From an uncultured Saprospiraceae bacterium (GTDB lineage Bacteria > Bacteroidota > Bacteroidia > Chitinophagales > Saprospiraceae): 64,000 nt of DNA. Below the pieces are notes generated by a model that was given only the letters and a program-made list of their open reading frames with translations, searched no databases and was not told the origin of the DNA. The position numbers and the translations under genes were made by a program. The stretch spans positions 124,001 through 188,000 of the forward strand of contig CALMSO010000056.1 of assembly GCA_937872385.1 (NCBI GenBank), given 5' to 3'. How positions within the stretch are numbered: the first letter of the stretch is position 1; every line of letters starts with the position of its first letter. Positions 8,546 to 17,593 of this stretch are shown piece by piece.

Positions 8546-9196
8546 TTATTCCTGCAATTTGGGCCCGTAGCTCAGGTCGCCGGCATCGCCCAGCCCTGGC
8601 ACAATGTACGATTTGGCGGTTAGTTCTTCATCTAAGGCGCCCATCCAGATGTAAGCCTCCGGAAACAAGCGCCGGATGTAGTCCACGCCGTAAGTAGAAG
8701 CAATAGCCGTTACAAAATGAACGGACTCCGGTTGTCCATATCGGAGCATGGCCTCGGCCGCCAGCGCCATAGAAGCACCAGTAGCCAGCATGGGGTCAAT
8801 AATTACAAGTACTTTGCCCTCAATGTCGGGGCAGGAGACATATTCTACGTTGATTTCGAACGTACCGTCTTTATGGTGTTTGCGATAAGCAGAAATGAAG
8901 GCATTGTCAGCATCGTCAAAATAGTGCAGCATCCCCTGGTGCATAGGCAAACCAGCCCGAAGGATAGTCGCCAGCACCAAATTTTGTATCGGCTCGGCGC
9001 TGTCGGCAATGCCCAGCGGCGTTTCTACTTCGGTCGGTTGATACTGCAGTTTTTTACTCAATTCATAGGCCATCACCTCGCCTAAGCGCTCTAAGTTGCG
9101 CCGAAAGCGCATCCGGTCTTTCTGGATTTGGGTGCTGCGTAGTTCGGTAATGAACCGATTAGCTATCGAATGTTGCTCGCTCAAGTTGAATATCAT
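8546..9196 (-). CDS. upp: Uracil phosphoribosyltransferase
   Basis: The 216-residue length is normal for the family. The PRPP-binding loop is VLVIIDPMLATGASM, the flexible loop region contains ATILRAGLPMHQGML, and the uracil-binding end contains GLGDAGDLSYG. It converts uracil and PRPP to UMP in pyrimidine salvage. ATG 9196 is clear. It is the second gene of the minus-strand cluster, 55 bp after the deacetylase-like gene. Confidence 0.95.
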   Translation of the reverse strand: MIFNLSEQHSIANRFITELRSTQIQKDRMRFRRNLERLGEVMAYELSKKLQYQPTEVETPLGIADSAEPIQNLVLATILRAGLPMHQGMLHYFDDADNAFISAYRKHHKDGTFEINVEYVSCPDIEGKVLVIIDPMLATGASMALAAEAMLRYGQPESVHFVTAIASTYGVDYIRRLFPEAYIWMGALDEELTAKSYIVPGLGDAGDLSYGPKLQE

Positions 9197-9251
9197 GGAT
9201 GGTATTACTTTTCTGCTGCCAAAATTAGGAAAAAAAGTGATTCGGAAAGAT

Positions 9252-10568
9252 TTACGGGGTGGCTATTCGCAAAATTGCGGCGTATGCAGCGCGCCAGGGG
9301 CCCCAGTTGTGCCACTCCGAAAAGGAGCTATTGTGCCAGATGATGGAAAAAGTGCCGTCAACCGCCCGCGTGGCTACCACCAATTGCCGAACGTTTTCTA
9401 TTGCCGCTTCTGGCGATAGTTGCAAATAATCGCGCAAGGTGACGTCCATTGCCTGAAAAGGATGAATCATCAGTGAGGTAAGTTGCTCTTGCTCAATATC
9501 ATACCAAGGATACGGCGTAGCCATGCTGGCCCGAAAACCCGTTTGGCTGGCGTAGCCCATCGTATAATCGGCGGTGATACCTGCGGCTATCAGGGCGCGA
9601 TAGGTATCCGGAAACCGAAGCCGAAGAAAATGCTGGCGGCTGCGCGTTGCTGGCTCGTGGGTGATGGCTGCGAGGCGCCGTATTTCGCGGCGGATTGCTT
9701 CGGGCTGGCTGTTGGACTGATAGGAAGGATGGATGCCCGTTGGAAATTGTTGATGCAGGTTGTGAATGAGGCTGCGTAAGGCCGGTTGCCGGTGCGAAAT
9801 ATTTTTATCGAAAGGGCCGTAGTTGCCCAATAGAAAAAAAAAGATGGGCTGCAAAGAGCGTTCCTCGTGCAATTGCCGTATATAATGGAAAGTGAAAAAA
9901 GGGTCTTCTTGCCGTCCGGTGAGTACCCGCCAACGGTTGGCTGCTGTTTTGAATTTTCCGGTAGCGCATTCTAAAAAACCTGCGGCCAACTGCCTGCGCC
10001 AGCCCTTGTGCTTGTAAGCCCAGGCCATATCTACGTCGAAGGTAGGCTGAAAGCGGTAAGCCAGCGTGGGGGGGCGCCAGCGCGGATAGCGCATTTGCAA
10101 TAGTGTGCGTAGCTGAAGTGCCCATTCGTTGATGAGCGGGCGTTGCAAAAAGGCATACCGATGCGCCAAGCTGGCTTGGGCCGGGAAGCGTCCGTGCGCA
10201 TCGCGCTCGGCGGGCAAATACTCCTCGTAGCGGGTAGCGAGATAAAAGGCAAGTGCTGGCAAGTCAAAAGGCAAGTCGGCTGCTTCATAATCAAGTTGAA
10301 AGAAAGCAGGCAAACCGTACATCTCAAACGGCTCGGTCATTTGTGGTCGGATGCCCGACGCTAAGAGCAAATTTCCGCGTGGCACGAAAACTTCTGTGGC
10401 GTCTGTCCGTTGTTGACTGTAATTAATTTTGCAGTAGTCGGTGGCAGCCAAGTAGGCGGTACGGTCGGCGGTCAGCTCAAAATCTAGCCCCAAGGCATGG
10501 CGCAGCAGCACATCCCAAGCGTATTGCACCCTCGGCGTGGGCATCGGTGTGTAAACAAGCAGTCGCAT
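9252..10568 (-). CDS. Polysaccharide deacetylase-family protein
   Basis: The product has 438 residues from ATG 10568 (MRLLVYTPMPTPRVQYA). The N-terminal half (about 1-170) is the DUF7033-like region common in Bacteroidota. The C-terminal half is a NodB-like barrel with the metal-binding FDVDMAW, GIHPSYQSN and RQHFLRLRFP segments in the order Asp-Asp, His-Pro, Arg-His. No signal peptide is seen, so it probably acts on a cytoplasmic or membrane glycan precursor. It starts the minus-strand cluster. Confidence 0.75.
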   Translation of the reverse strand: MRLLVYTPMPTPRVQYAWDVLLRHALGLDFELTADRTAYLAATDYCKINYSQQRTDATEVFVPRGNLLLASGIRPQMTEPFEMYGLPAFFQLDYEAADLPFDLPALAFYLATRYEEYLPAERDAHGRFPAQASLAHRYAFLQRPLINEWALQLRTLLQMRYPRWRPPTLAYRFQPTFDVDMAWAYKHKGWRRQLAAGFLECATGKFKTAANRWRVLTGRQEDPFFTFHYIRQLHEERSLQPIFFFLLGNYGPFDKNISHRQPALRSLIHNLHQQFPTGIHPSYQSNSQPEAIRREIRRLAAITHEPATRSRQHFLRLRFPDTYRALIAAGITADYTMGYASQTGFRASMATPYPWYDIEQEQLTSLMIHPFQAMDVTLRDYLQLSPEAAIENVRQLVVATRAVDGTFSIIWHNSSFSEWHNWGPWRAAYAAILRIATP

Positions 10569-10743
10569 TGGCAGGATATTTGACAAAAATGCAAAACAAA
10601 GATGAAGAAATTTGGCAAAACGGGTATTTATCCTGTTTATTTTTTAAATTTATACCAAATTGCCATACCGGAGCAACCATTACTATGTAACCGTTTGTTA
10701 TGATAATAATTATTCATCCCGATGAGGGCTAATTCTCAATAAT

Positions 10744-11556
10744 ATGGGCAGGATTCTACTTATCGCCGCGCTGTGGCCCTTGCTGATGCCGTTGGTGTCG
10801 GGTCAAGAAGTACTTGTGCCGGGGCAAAATTATTATGAAGAACGTAAAGGCATCGTCTATAATCAGGAGTTTGCTGTCAATTTCAAATTATTGACCAATG
10901 GATACTCGCTGGGAGTGGATATTGGTCGCTTGCAAACCTACTACCTCACGCGCTTTTGGAGCTTTGAAATTGGCGAGCTGAAGCACAACAAGGAGTACCG
11001 GCAGAGCTTCGATTTTCGCTCGCCAGCCACCAATCGCATTTCGCGGGCTTTTGTTTTTGGCAAACAAAACAATTTCATCCCCTTGCGCATCGGTTTTGGC
11101 GAAAAGCGTTACCTCTCGGAAAAAGCGCGCCAGCGCGGCGTAGCCGTTGGGCTGAGCTATGCGGCGGGCCCTTCATTGGGCTTTCTCAAACCGTATTATT
11201 TAGATTTGCTTCGCTTTCCGGATGCTGGCAGCGGCGATCCCTTCGTGCGTAGCGAGCGTTATTCAGAGGAAAATGCGGTTCATTTCCTCAATTCTACCAT
11301 TATTTACGGCTCATCTGGTTTTGTGAAAGGCTTTGATGAGGTTTCCATTTTGCCGGGTGCGCACGCCAAGTTTGCCGTCCATTTTGACTGGGGGGCCTTC
11401 GACGAGTTTGTGAAAGCGCTGGATGCTGGCATTATGGTAGATTTTTACTTTCGAGACGTTCCGATTATGGTGGATTCGCCCCGCGTGCCCAACAGCGAAA
11501 ACTCCCCGATTTTTATCAATTTTTATATAAATTTGCAACTCGGCAAGCGCTGGTGA
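10744..11556 (+). CDS. Putative outer-membrane beta-barrel protein
   Basis: This 270-residue protein has an N-terminal signal sequence (MGRILLIAALWPLLMPLVSGQ) and alternating polar/aromatic beta-strands. It ends in GKRW, the terminal aromatic residue expected for Bam-inserted barrels. It lies 81 bp upstream of lipA on the same strand. No function can be given. Confidence 0.6.
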   Translation: MGRILLIAALWPLLMPLVSGQEVLVPGQNYYEERKGIVYNQEFAVNFKLLTNGYSLGVDIGRLQTYYLTRFWSFEIGELKHNKEYRQSFDFRSPATNRISRAFVFGKQNNFIPLRIGFGEKRYLSEKARQRGVAVGLSYAAGPSLGFLKPYYLDLLRFPDAGSGDPFVRSERYSEENAVHFLNSTIIYGSSGFVKGFDEVSILPGAHAKFAVHFDWGAFDEFVKALDAGIMVDFYFRDVPIMVDSPRVPNSENSPIFINFYINLQLGKRW

Positions 11557-11637
11557 GAAGCAAAAGGGTTGAGCTTATCTGGCATATTGAACTTTTTGCC
11601 ATGCCGTATTGTCTGATTATCTCAAAGGAAAATATTC

Positions 11638-12510
11638 ATGCTGGAATTACCAATAGTAGAACATCCGCAAACACGCAAAAAACGTCCGGACTGGCTGCGC
11701 GTCAAGCTACCGATTGGCGAGGAATTTAAGAAAGTACGCGCCTTGGTGGACGAATACAAGCTGCATACCATCTGCCAAAGCGGCAACTGCCCCAATATGG
11801 GCGAATGCTGGGGCGCAGGTACGGCTACATTTATGATTCTGGGCAATACCTGTACGCGCTCTTGCTCTTTTTGTGCTGTAAAAACCGGACGCCCCAACGA
11901 ATACGACGAAGATGAGCCGCGCCGCGTGGCCGAAGCCATCAAGCTGATGCAGGTCAAACATGCAGTGATTACCTCTGTCAATCGGGATGAACTCAAAGAC
12001 CGGGGTGCCGAAATCTGGTACCAGACCATTCGCGCAGTGAAAACGCTATCGCCTGAAACAACTATCGAAACCCTCATCCCCGATGTGAAAGCCAACTGGG
12101 AAGCCTTAGAGCGCATGATTAGCGCTGGGCAGGAAGTGGTGTCGCACAATATGGAAACCGTGCCAAGCCTTTACCGCAAGGTGCGCCCGCAAGCAAAATA
12201 CGAGCGTAGTCTGGAGCAGATCAAACGCACCAAAGCCTATGGCAAACGCACCAAATCTGGTATCATGGTCGGATTAGGGGAAACTCCGGAGGAAGTATTT
12301 CAAATCATGGATGACTTGTTGGCGCACGATTGCGATGTGCTCACCATCGGGCAGTACCTGCAACCTACCAAAATGCACCTCGAAGTAGCGGAGTTTGTAC
12401 ATCCCGACACTTTCGCTATGTACAAAGAAGTGGGCTTAGGCAAGGGCTTCCGCTACGTGGAGAGCGGTCCCTTAGTGCGATCTTCCTACCACGCCGAGCG
12501 CCATTTGTAA
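11638..12510 (+). CDS. lipA: Lipoyl synthase
   Basis: This 290-residue radical SAM enzyme has both Fe-S cluster motifs. The auxiliary cluster is C46-x4-C51-x5-C57 ([13 protein letters not shown]) and the radical SAM cluster is C72-x3-C76-x2-C79 (CTRSCSFC). The family-specific C-terminal RSSYHAE is also present. It inserts two sulfur atoms into octanoyl groups to make lipoyl cofactor for 2-oxoacid dehydrogenases. An AAAGGAA stretch precedes ATG 11638. A strong terminator hairpin follows the stop. Confidence 0.97.
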   Translation: MLELPIVEHPQTRKKRPDWLRVKLPIGEEFKKVRALVDEYKLHTICQSGNCPNMGECWGAGTATFMILGNTCTRSCSFCAVKTGRPNEYDEDEPRRVAEAIKLMQVKHAVITSVNRDELKDRGAEIWYQTIRAVKTLSPETTIETLIPDVKANWEALERMISAGQEVVSHNMETVPSLYRKVRPQAKYERSLEQIKRTKAYGKRTKSGIMVGLGETPEEVFQIMDDLLAHDCDVLTIGQYLQPTKMHLEVAEFVHPDTFAMYKEVGLGKGFRYVESGPLVRSSYHAERHL

Positions 12511-12530
12511 TTGATTGATAACGAGTTTTT

Positions 12531-12570
12531 AAAAAAAACAGCCAGTATCGGTACTGATATTGGCTGTTTT
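12531..12570. terminator. Bidirectional terminator between lipA and tRNA
   Basis: A 12-bp stem (12538-12549 with 12556-12567, including one G-T pair) starts ACAGCCA and ends TGGCTGT, with a 6-nt loop. It is flanked by an A-tract (12531-12538) and a T-tract (12567-12570). It can end both lipA transcription on + and tRNA transcription on -. Confidence 0.85.
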
Positions 12571-12582
12571 CGTAGAAAAAGG

Positions 12583-12656
12583 TGGTCCCACTTGGGCTCG
12601 AACCAAGGACCCTCTGATTATGAGTCAGATGCTCTAACCGACTGAGCTATGGGACC
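12583..12656 (-). tRNA. tRNA with anticodon CAT (elongator Met, or Ile2 if modified by TilS)
   Basis: The gene reads on the minus strand from GGTCCCATAGCTCAG to the paired TGGGACC plus discriminator A. The acceptor stem is 7 bp, and the anticodon stem-loop TCTGA-CTCATAA-TCAGA gives CAT. The T-arm has GGTTCGAGC. CC but not CCA follows in the genome (T at 12580). The GACTCATAATC loop context resembles bacterial Ile2 genes read after lysidine modification, so Met and Ile2 cannot be separated by eye. Confidence 0.92.
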
Positions 12657-12740
12657 AGAAGGGCGCTGCTGCGCAAATGCGTGTGCAAAATTACGCATAA
12701 AGCCGACACGACGCAAGTGCCTTCCAAAATTATTTCCCGT

Positions 12741-13565
12741 TTATTTGCTGGTTGCAGGATTCAAATGTACATCCATTTGCGGGAAAGGGATGCTAATGCC
12801 ATGAGCATCGAAAGCTTTCTTAACGTGCTCGTGCATGTAGAAATAGGTCACCCAGTAGTCTTCACTTTTACAAAACGGACGCGACGCGAGGTTGATTGAA
12901 CTATTGCCCCAGGGCCCTACTACTACACCAGCCGTTGGCTCTTTCAGAATGTAGGGGCATTCATTTGCTACTTGCAAAATAATTTCGCGGGCTTTGTCAA
13001 TCGAGTCTCGGTAGCTGATGCCAAAGGTCAGTTCCACCCCAATGATACCCTGCCCGGAAATATTGGTAATGACATTGTTCGTCACTACGCCGTTGGGCAC
13101 GATAATGCGCTTGTTGTCAAGGGTTTTTAGCACTGTATTGAATACCTGAATTTCTTCTACCGTGCCAGTTTGACCGCCGCCGATACTTACCAAATCGCTC
13201 ACTTTGTAGGGTTTGAAAATCAGAATGAGTACCCCGCTGGCAAAATGCCCCAGACTACCTTGCAAAGCCAAACCAATGGCTAATGTCAGAGCACTGAAAA
13301 TGGCGATAAAGGAGGTAGTCTCTATGCCAAACATACTCGCCACGCTCAGCAGCAGCAGTATTTTCAAGCCCACATTGATAATCGAAGCCAAAAACGGCGT
13401 GATGCTTTGGTCGAGTTTGTTGCGCTCCATGCTGCGGCGCGCCAGAGCAGTGATGCGCCCGATTATCCAAAAGCCAATTAATAAGGTGAGCAATGCACCA
13501 GCCACTTTGGGCGCATAGGCCGTGACAAGGCGACTCAGCTCTTCCAGATTGAAAAAGTTTTCCAT
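12741..13565 (-). CDS. MscS-family mechanosensitive channel (first of two)
   Basis: The product has 274 residues with three N-terminal TM helices. The pore helix is SFIAIFSALTLAIGLALQGSLGHFASG, rich in Ala/Gly as in MscS TM3. It is followed by the beta-domain VSIGGGQTGTVEEIQVF and an alpha/beta C-terminus ending near PFPQMDVHL. It acts as a small-conductance osmotic safety valve in the inner membrane. A TACTTTTG -7 element lies on the minus strand at 13624-13617. It is paralogous to 40938-41744; both end in the HGISIPFPQ/RGISIPFPQ motif. Confidence 0.92.
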   Translation of the reverse strand: MENFFNLEELSRLVTAYAPKVAGALLTLLIGFWIIGRITALARRSMERNKLDQSITPFLASIINVGLKILLLLSVASMFGIETTSFIAIFSALTLAIGLALQGSLGHFASGVLILIFKPYKVSDLVSIGGGQTGTVEEIQVFNTVLKTLDNKRIIVPNGVVTNNVITNISGQGIIGVELTFGISYRDSIDKAREIILQVANECPYILKEPTAGVVVGPWGNSSINLASRPFCKSEDYWVTYFYMHEHVKKAFDAHGISIPFPQMDVHLNPATSK

Positions 13566-13666
13566 TGTCGAAAGGTGTTTATTTGTAAAATGAAAAAATA
13601 TATTGGTTCAGCCATACAAAAGTAGAAAAAGACACACCTATGACAGTCGAATAACTTAGCTTTGGC

Positions 13667-13701
13667 AAAAAAAAACGGTACCCCGTAGAAACAGGATACC
13701 G
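13667..13701 (-). terminator. Orphan hairpin with T-tract on the minus strand
   Basis: CGGTACCC (13676-13683) pairs with GGATACCG (13694-13701) with one C-A mismatch. On the minus strand it is followed by nine T residues (A-tract 13667-13675). No minus-strand gene lies directly upstream: the neighbours 12741-13565 (-) and 13814-14506 (+) diverge. It may insulate the mscS promoter or end a short RNA. Confidence 0.5.
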
Positions 13702-13813
13702 CCGAAACTATAAACAAACAAAAAACATTAGCGATTTTAAGATGATGGTGAAACAACAATTGGCAAAAAGGGTTTAAATTTTAAAAAAAAAATTGCATTT
13801 GTAACTATTGGGC

Positions 13814-14506
13814 ATGAAAAAACGAGACTCCGACACTCCGTGGTGGCTATATGCATTGCTGTTGGGCGGCTTACTGCTGCTGTCTATGCGTTTTTTAGTG
13901 GCATTGCGCTTTTTGCTTATTCCGCTGCTGGCAATAGCGGCCGTAGCGACTTTGGGCTACTTGGTCTGGAAATATTTTCATAACAAACGTCAGGAAAAAG
14001 CCTTTCGGGAAAGTGTAGAAGGGATTATTGCGACCAATCAGGAGCACTGCCAGCAGCAAATTGCCTATTATACGGCACAAATGGAGGATATTGAAGCGAG
14101 TATCCGAGAGTTGGAGGACAAACTGAACCCCGGGCCAGCGCTGTCGGCGCACATTATAGCCGAAACGCAGCAACTTATCAGCAGCTTTCAGGCGGAATGG
14201 AAACTGCAAGCCTCCAAGCGGGCTTTTTTTGAGACCTGTAGCCGCAAATTAGAACAACTACTACAGCAACACCACCTACGGCAAGAGCTGGATGCCAAGA
14301 AAGAAAAACTCAAGTCTATGCAAGAACGCAACTACGACGACTTGGCCAGCATGGAGGAGCTCCGCACCAATGTAGAAATGGAAGCGCTTCAGTTGGATAC
14401 CATAGAAAATTTGTCGCAACGCATTTTGCAAAGCAGCTCCTACAACGATGCCGAGCGGCTGCGCGCCGAACTCAACGAAATGACCCGTTCATTGGACGAA
14501 TTGTAA
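13814..14506 (+). CDS. Membrane-anchored coiled-coil protein, unknown function
   Basis: The product has 230 residues from ATG 13814. After MKKRDSDTPWW come two adjacent hydrophobic segments (about 12-32 and 33-50). A long Glu/Gln/Lys-rich helical region (about 55-230) with heptad-like Leu spacing follows. The layout is a membrane anchor with a cytoplasmic coiled coil, superficially like phage-shock or RmuC-type scaffolds, but no family motif is seen. It converges on the thioredoxin gene with a 23-bp gap. Confidence 0.6.
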   Translation: MKKRDSDTPWWLYALLLGGLLLLSMRFLVALRFLLIPLLAIAAVATLGYLVWKYFHNKRQEKAFRESVEGIIATNQEHCQQQIAYYTAQMEDIEASIRELEDKLNPGPALSAHIIAETQQLISSFQAEWKLQASKRAFFETCSRKLEQLLQQHHLRQELDAKKEKLKSMQERNYDDLASMEELRTNVEMEALQLDTIENLSQRILQSSSYNDAERLRAELNEMTRSLDEL

Positions 14507-14529
14507 TGCGTCTGCTGCTGTTCGCTTAC

Positions 14530-15087
14530 TTACTTTGCCTTTTTTATAAAATCATCGAGCGTTTGCTGTTGGTAATGGCCGCCGCCAATCCATTGCAATT
14601 CCTTGATAAAGTTGTCGGCAGTTTTGAAGCCCGGAGAAATCGTGATACGATCCTGATTTTCATCCAAATACACATACGAAGGATAGCCAAGCCGCCCGTC
14701 GAGTAGCGAATAAGCCAGCTCGTGTACGCCGCGTCGGCCCGCGTTGATGAACTGGAAAGTATGGTCGCGGTATTGCACTGCTTCCTTTTGCTCGGCATCA
14801 AATTTCACGGCGTAGAAATGCGCATTGATATACTGCACCACCGCGGGGTCTTTGAAAGTAGTGGCGTCCATTTTCTTGCACCAGCCGCACCAGTCGGTGT
14901 AGAGGTCCACGAAGATTTTTTTGGGCTTTTTGTCGGCCTGTTGGATGGCTTCATCCCAGCTAAGCCAGGTGATTTCGTCATTTGCAGTGGCGGTAGTGGT
15001 GGCTGCCGCATTGGCATTGGGCACCATGAAAGCATACACAGCTATGGCCGCTATGGCCAGCGCGCTGGCGAGCAATATCTTTTTCAT
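14530..15087 (-). CDS. Exported thioredoxin-family protein
   Basis: The product has 185 residues from ATG 15087. A signal sequence (about 1-28) ends in a run of Ala. The thioredoxin motif WCGWC (Cys 67 and 70) sits in VDLYTDWCGWCKKMD. The conserved cis-Pro is in GYPSYVYLD. The missing third domain and the DATTFKD segment place it with the DUF255/YyaL-like thioredoxins of Bacteroidota, likely reducing periplasmic disulfides. Confidence 0.85.
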   Translation of the reverse strand: MKKILLASALAIAAIAVYAFMVPNANAAATTTATANDEITWLSWDEAIQQADKKPKKIFVDLYTDWCGWCKKMDATTFKDPAVVQYINAHFYAVKFDAEQKEAVQYRDHTFQFINAGRRGVHELAYSLLDGRLGYPSYVYLDENQDRITISPGFKTADNFIKELQWIGGGHYQQQTLDDFIKKAK

Positions 15088-15371
15088 CGCTTGAGTTTTT
15101 TTGTATATCAAAAAATACATTCAAATATACATCCAAAAACATTACCACTTTCTGAAAAGGTGCGGGCTTTAATGTATTTTTAACATCGGATGTCCGCCGC
15201 AGGACGTTGCGCACGTTCCAAAAAATGACGCTGACTGATAAAATAACGTTTCAGTAACAGGCTCCGACGAACCTTTGGCGTTTCAGGGATGTCCTTTTTG
15301 CAGGTTTGCACACGAAAAATGGTTGATTATTCCATTTTTTTTTGAATTATTGCACAAAAATTAAAAAAACC

Positions 15372-16085
15372 ATGTTGAAAAAATCAGTATTTGTACTCGT
15401 CATAGCCGCCCTGACCGCCTGCGACGCGGCTACGCTGCAACAATTAGGCTCGGCCGTAGGCGCCGGCGCATTGAGCGAGACCGACATTGCCTCCGGTTTG
15501 AAAGAGGCGCTAACCAATGGCATCGGCAAGGGTGCTGACCAGCTTTCGGCTGTAAACGGGTACTTTGAAAGCCCCTATAAAATACTGCTGCCGCCAGAAG
15601 CGCGCCAAATTACGAATCGGTTACAAAATATTCCCGGCTTTTCGGAAGTAGAAAAGGAAATCTTGCAACGCATCAATCGGGGTGCCGAAGACGCCGCCAA
15701 AAAAGCCAAACCTATTTTTGTAAATGCCATCCGGCAGATGACTTTTGCCGATGCTACCAACATTCTAATGGGCGCTGACGACGCGGCCACGCAGTACCTC
15801 GGCCGCACCACCCGCGACGCGCTCTACGCGGAGTTTAATCCGGTGATTATCGAATCACTTGACAAATTCAATGCGCGCCAGTACTGGTCGGACGCTGTGA
15901 GTGCCTACAACCGCATTCCATTGGTAGAAAAAGCCAACCCTAGCCTCGACGATTATGTTACATCTTCGGCGCTTGATGGGCTGTTTGCTATGGTAGCCAA
16001 GGAAGAACTCAACATTCGCAAAAACGTGAACGCTCGCACCAGCGATTTGCTGCGCAGGGTGTTTGCTCGGCAGGACAATAAATAA
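15372..16085 (+). CDS. DUF4197 lipoprotein
   Basis: The product has 237 residues from ATG 15372 (MLKKSVFVLVIAALTACD), where LTAC is the lipobox. The body matches DUF4197: LKEALTNGIGKGADQLS, the ILLPPEARQI motif, GAEDAAKKAKPIFVNAI, and DALYAEFNPVI. The family is widespread in Gram-negative envelopes but has no known biochemical role. The 285-bp spacer before it (15088-15371) shows no gene. Confidence 0.85.
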   Translation: MLKKSVFVLVIAALTACDAATLQQLGSAVGAGALSETDIASGLKEALTNGIGKGADQLSAVNGYFESPYKILLPPEARQITNRLQNIPGFSEVEKEILQRINRGAEDAAKKAKPIFVNAIRQMTFADATNILMGADDAATQYLGRTTRDALYAEFNPVIIESLDKFNARQYWSDAVSAYNRIPLVEKANPSLDDYVTSSALDGLFAMVAKEELNIRKNVNARTSDLLRRVFARQDNK

Positions 16086-16098
16086 TACGGATGGCAAT

Positions 16099-16174
16099 GG
16101 AATTTGCTGTTGGCGGTTTGCAATTCGCTGTTTGCAATTCGCGGTTCGCAATTTGCGGGTTATAATTTGCTATT
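16099..16174 (+). repeat. Degenerate TTTGCAATTCGC-type tandem repeat
   Basis: About seven imperfect units of the form TTTGC(A/T)(A/G)TTCGC fill the spacer just after the DUF4197 stop. Related units occur at 48920-48973, 52081-52110 and 55604-55690, also directly after gene ends. There is no open frame across them. Confidence 0.6.
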
Positions 16175-16211
16175 GAAAGTGATATTATTTACGAAAGTAA
16201 TTTTTACAATA

Positions 16212-16514
16212 ATGGATATTACAGTACAGGAACTCAAGGAAAAAATGGACAAGGGCGCATCTTTTGTCCTCATTGATGTGCGCGAGCCGCACGAGCACGA
16301 AGATTTCAATGTTGGTGGTCATTTGATTCCGCTGGGGGATATTCCAATGAAAATGTACGATTTGGAAGACCATCAGGAAGCCGAAGTGATTGTTTATTGT
16401 CGCTCGGGCCGCCGTAGCGCTACGGCACAGGCCTTCATGCGGGAGGCAGGCTTCAAAAATGTGCGGAACCTCGAAGGTGGTATGTTGGCTTGGGAGGAGC
16501 AATTCGGACGTTGA
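16212..16514 (+). CDS. Rhodanese-domain protein
   Basis: This 100-residue single-domain rhodanese has the entry motif IDVREPHEHEDF and the catalytic loop VYCRSGRRSA with Cys63. It ends in the LEGGMLAWEE motif. It carries persulfide sulfur or handles related oxyanions in the cytoplasm. ATG 16212 follows the degenerate repeat and an AT-rich stretch. Confidence 0.92.
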   Translation: MDITVQELKEKMDKGASFVLIDVREPHEHEDFNVGGHLIPLGDIPMKMYDLEDHQEAEVIVYCRSGRRSATAQAFMREAGFKNVRNLEGGMLAWEEQFGR

Positions 16515-16523
16515 AACAAACGC

Positions 16524-17450
16524 TTACTTCCGGTGCAGTGAGGTGAAGAGCACCCCGATAATCACTAAAAGGGTACCTAACCATTGTAGCCAGCCAAACT
16601 GCTCGCCGAGAAAGAAGTAAGCCATGATAATGGTGGCTACCGGCGATACGCTGCTGATAATAGCCGTATTGCCGGGGCCAATCACGCGCAAACCCTCCGC
16701 CACGAGGAAGGACGGCAGCACTGTAGAAAATACTGCCATCACGGCAATCAATCCGTACAATTCTGCTGGAAAATGCCACAAGCGCCACTGCTGCACTACG
16801 CCGTGATGCGCCAAAATAGCCACACTGGCAGCCGTCATTGCTAAGGAAGTAAAGCGCCAAGTGCCAAAACGCTGGATGATATTGCCTCCGCCAATCAGAT
16901 AAAAAGCAAAAATCAGCGCGCTCAGAAAGACATAAGCCGTACCGAGCCACAAATTTGTATTAGCGCCTCGCAGCAGGTTTTCTGCAAAAGCAGCAGCAAT
17001 GCCAGCATACGTAAGCACCAGCGCCAGCCCCTGAGCAGGCGTGATGCGCTTTTGGTATAGCAAAAAAGACAAGATGAGCACCAGCGTTGGGTAAATGAAC
17101 AAAATGAGCCGCTCTAAGCCCGCCGAGATGTAGCGTAGCCCCATAAAATCGAACAGGCTGGCAAAATAATACCCCAGCAGCCCCAGTCCAGCAATTTGCC
17201 AAAAATCGCGCAATCTCAGGGGCGTCTGACCACTTCGGCTCCCATGCCGATTGGCCCGCCAAGCAATTATCAAAAAAAACGGCAATGAAAAAAGCATCCG
17301 TAGGGCCAACATAGAGACCGCATCTATCTCGTAGCGATAGGCCATTTTCACCAGTATCGCCTTAGCGGCAAAGCAGATGGCACTCACAAAAACGAGCAAC
17401 GAAGCAATAGCTTGTGCCCTGTTAGTCAGAGATATACTGATGGTACGCAT
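16524..17450 (-). CDS. EamA/DMT-family transporter
   Basis: The product has 308 residues from ATG 17450; the longer frame to 17501 adds a charged leader without a good start. There are ten hydrophobic helices in two EamA repeats. The first has LALRMLFSLPFFL and the second has SSVSPVATIIMAYFFLGEQFGWLQWLG, the typical end-of-repeat motif. It is a drug/metabolite exporter or permease of unknown substrate in the inner membrane. Its stop lies 9 bp from the end of the convergent rhodanese gene. Confidence 0.88.
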   Translation of the reverse strand: MRTISISLTNRAQAIASLLVFVSAICFAAKAILVKMAYRYEIDAVSMLALRMLFSLPFFLIIAWRANRHGSRSGQTPLRLRDFWQIAGLGLLGYYFASLFDFMGLRYISAGLERLILFIYPTLVLILSFLLYQKRITPAQGLALVLTYAGIAAAFAENLLRGANTNLWLGTAYVFLSALIFAFYLIGGGNIIQRFGTWRFTSLAMTAASVAILAHHGVVQQWRLWHFPAELYGLIAVMAVFSTVLPSFLVAEGLRVIGPGNTAIISSVSPVATIIMAYFFLGEQFGWLQWLGTLLVIIGVLFTSLHRK

Positions 17451-17593
17451 TGGATGGCTACAACCGAACTTTGAACCGGCGGCTCGTTCAGCAAATGACA
17501 CAATTTTTTACAATTCTTAAAACATGCTTAGCAATAACAGGCACAGCCACAGGATGGTTGGCCAAAGCGGTTGTAGGCATCTCATAAAGGGGG

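Noticed and set aside
16099..16174. CRISPR array
   Set aside because: Units are short, degenerate and have no equal spacers.
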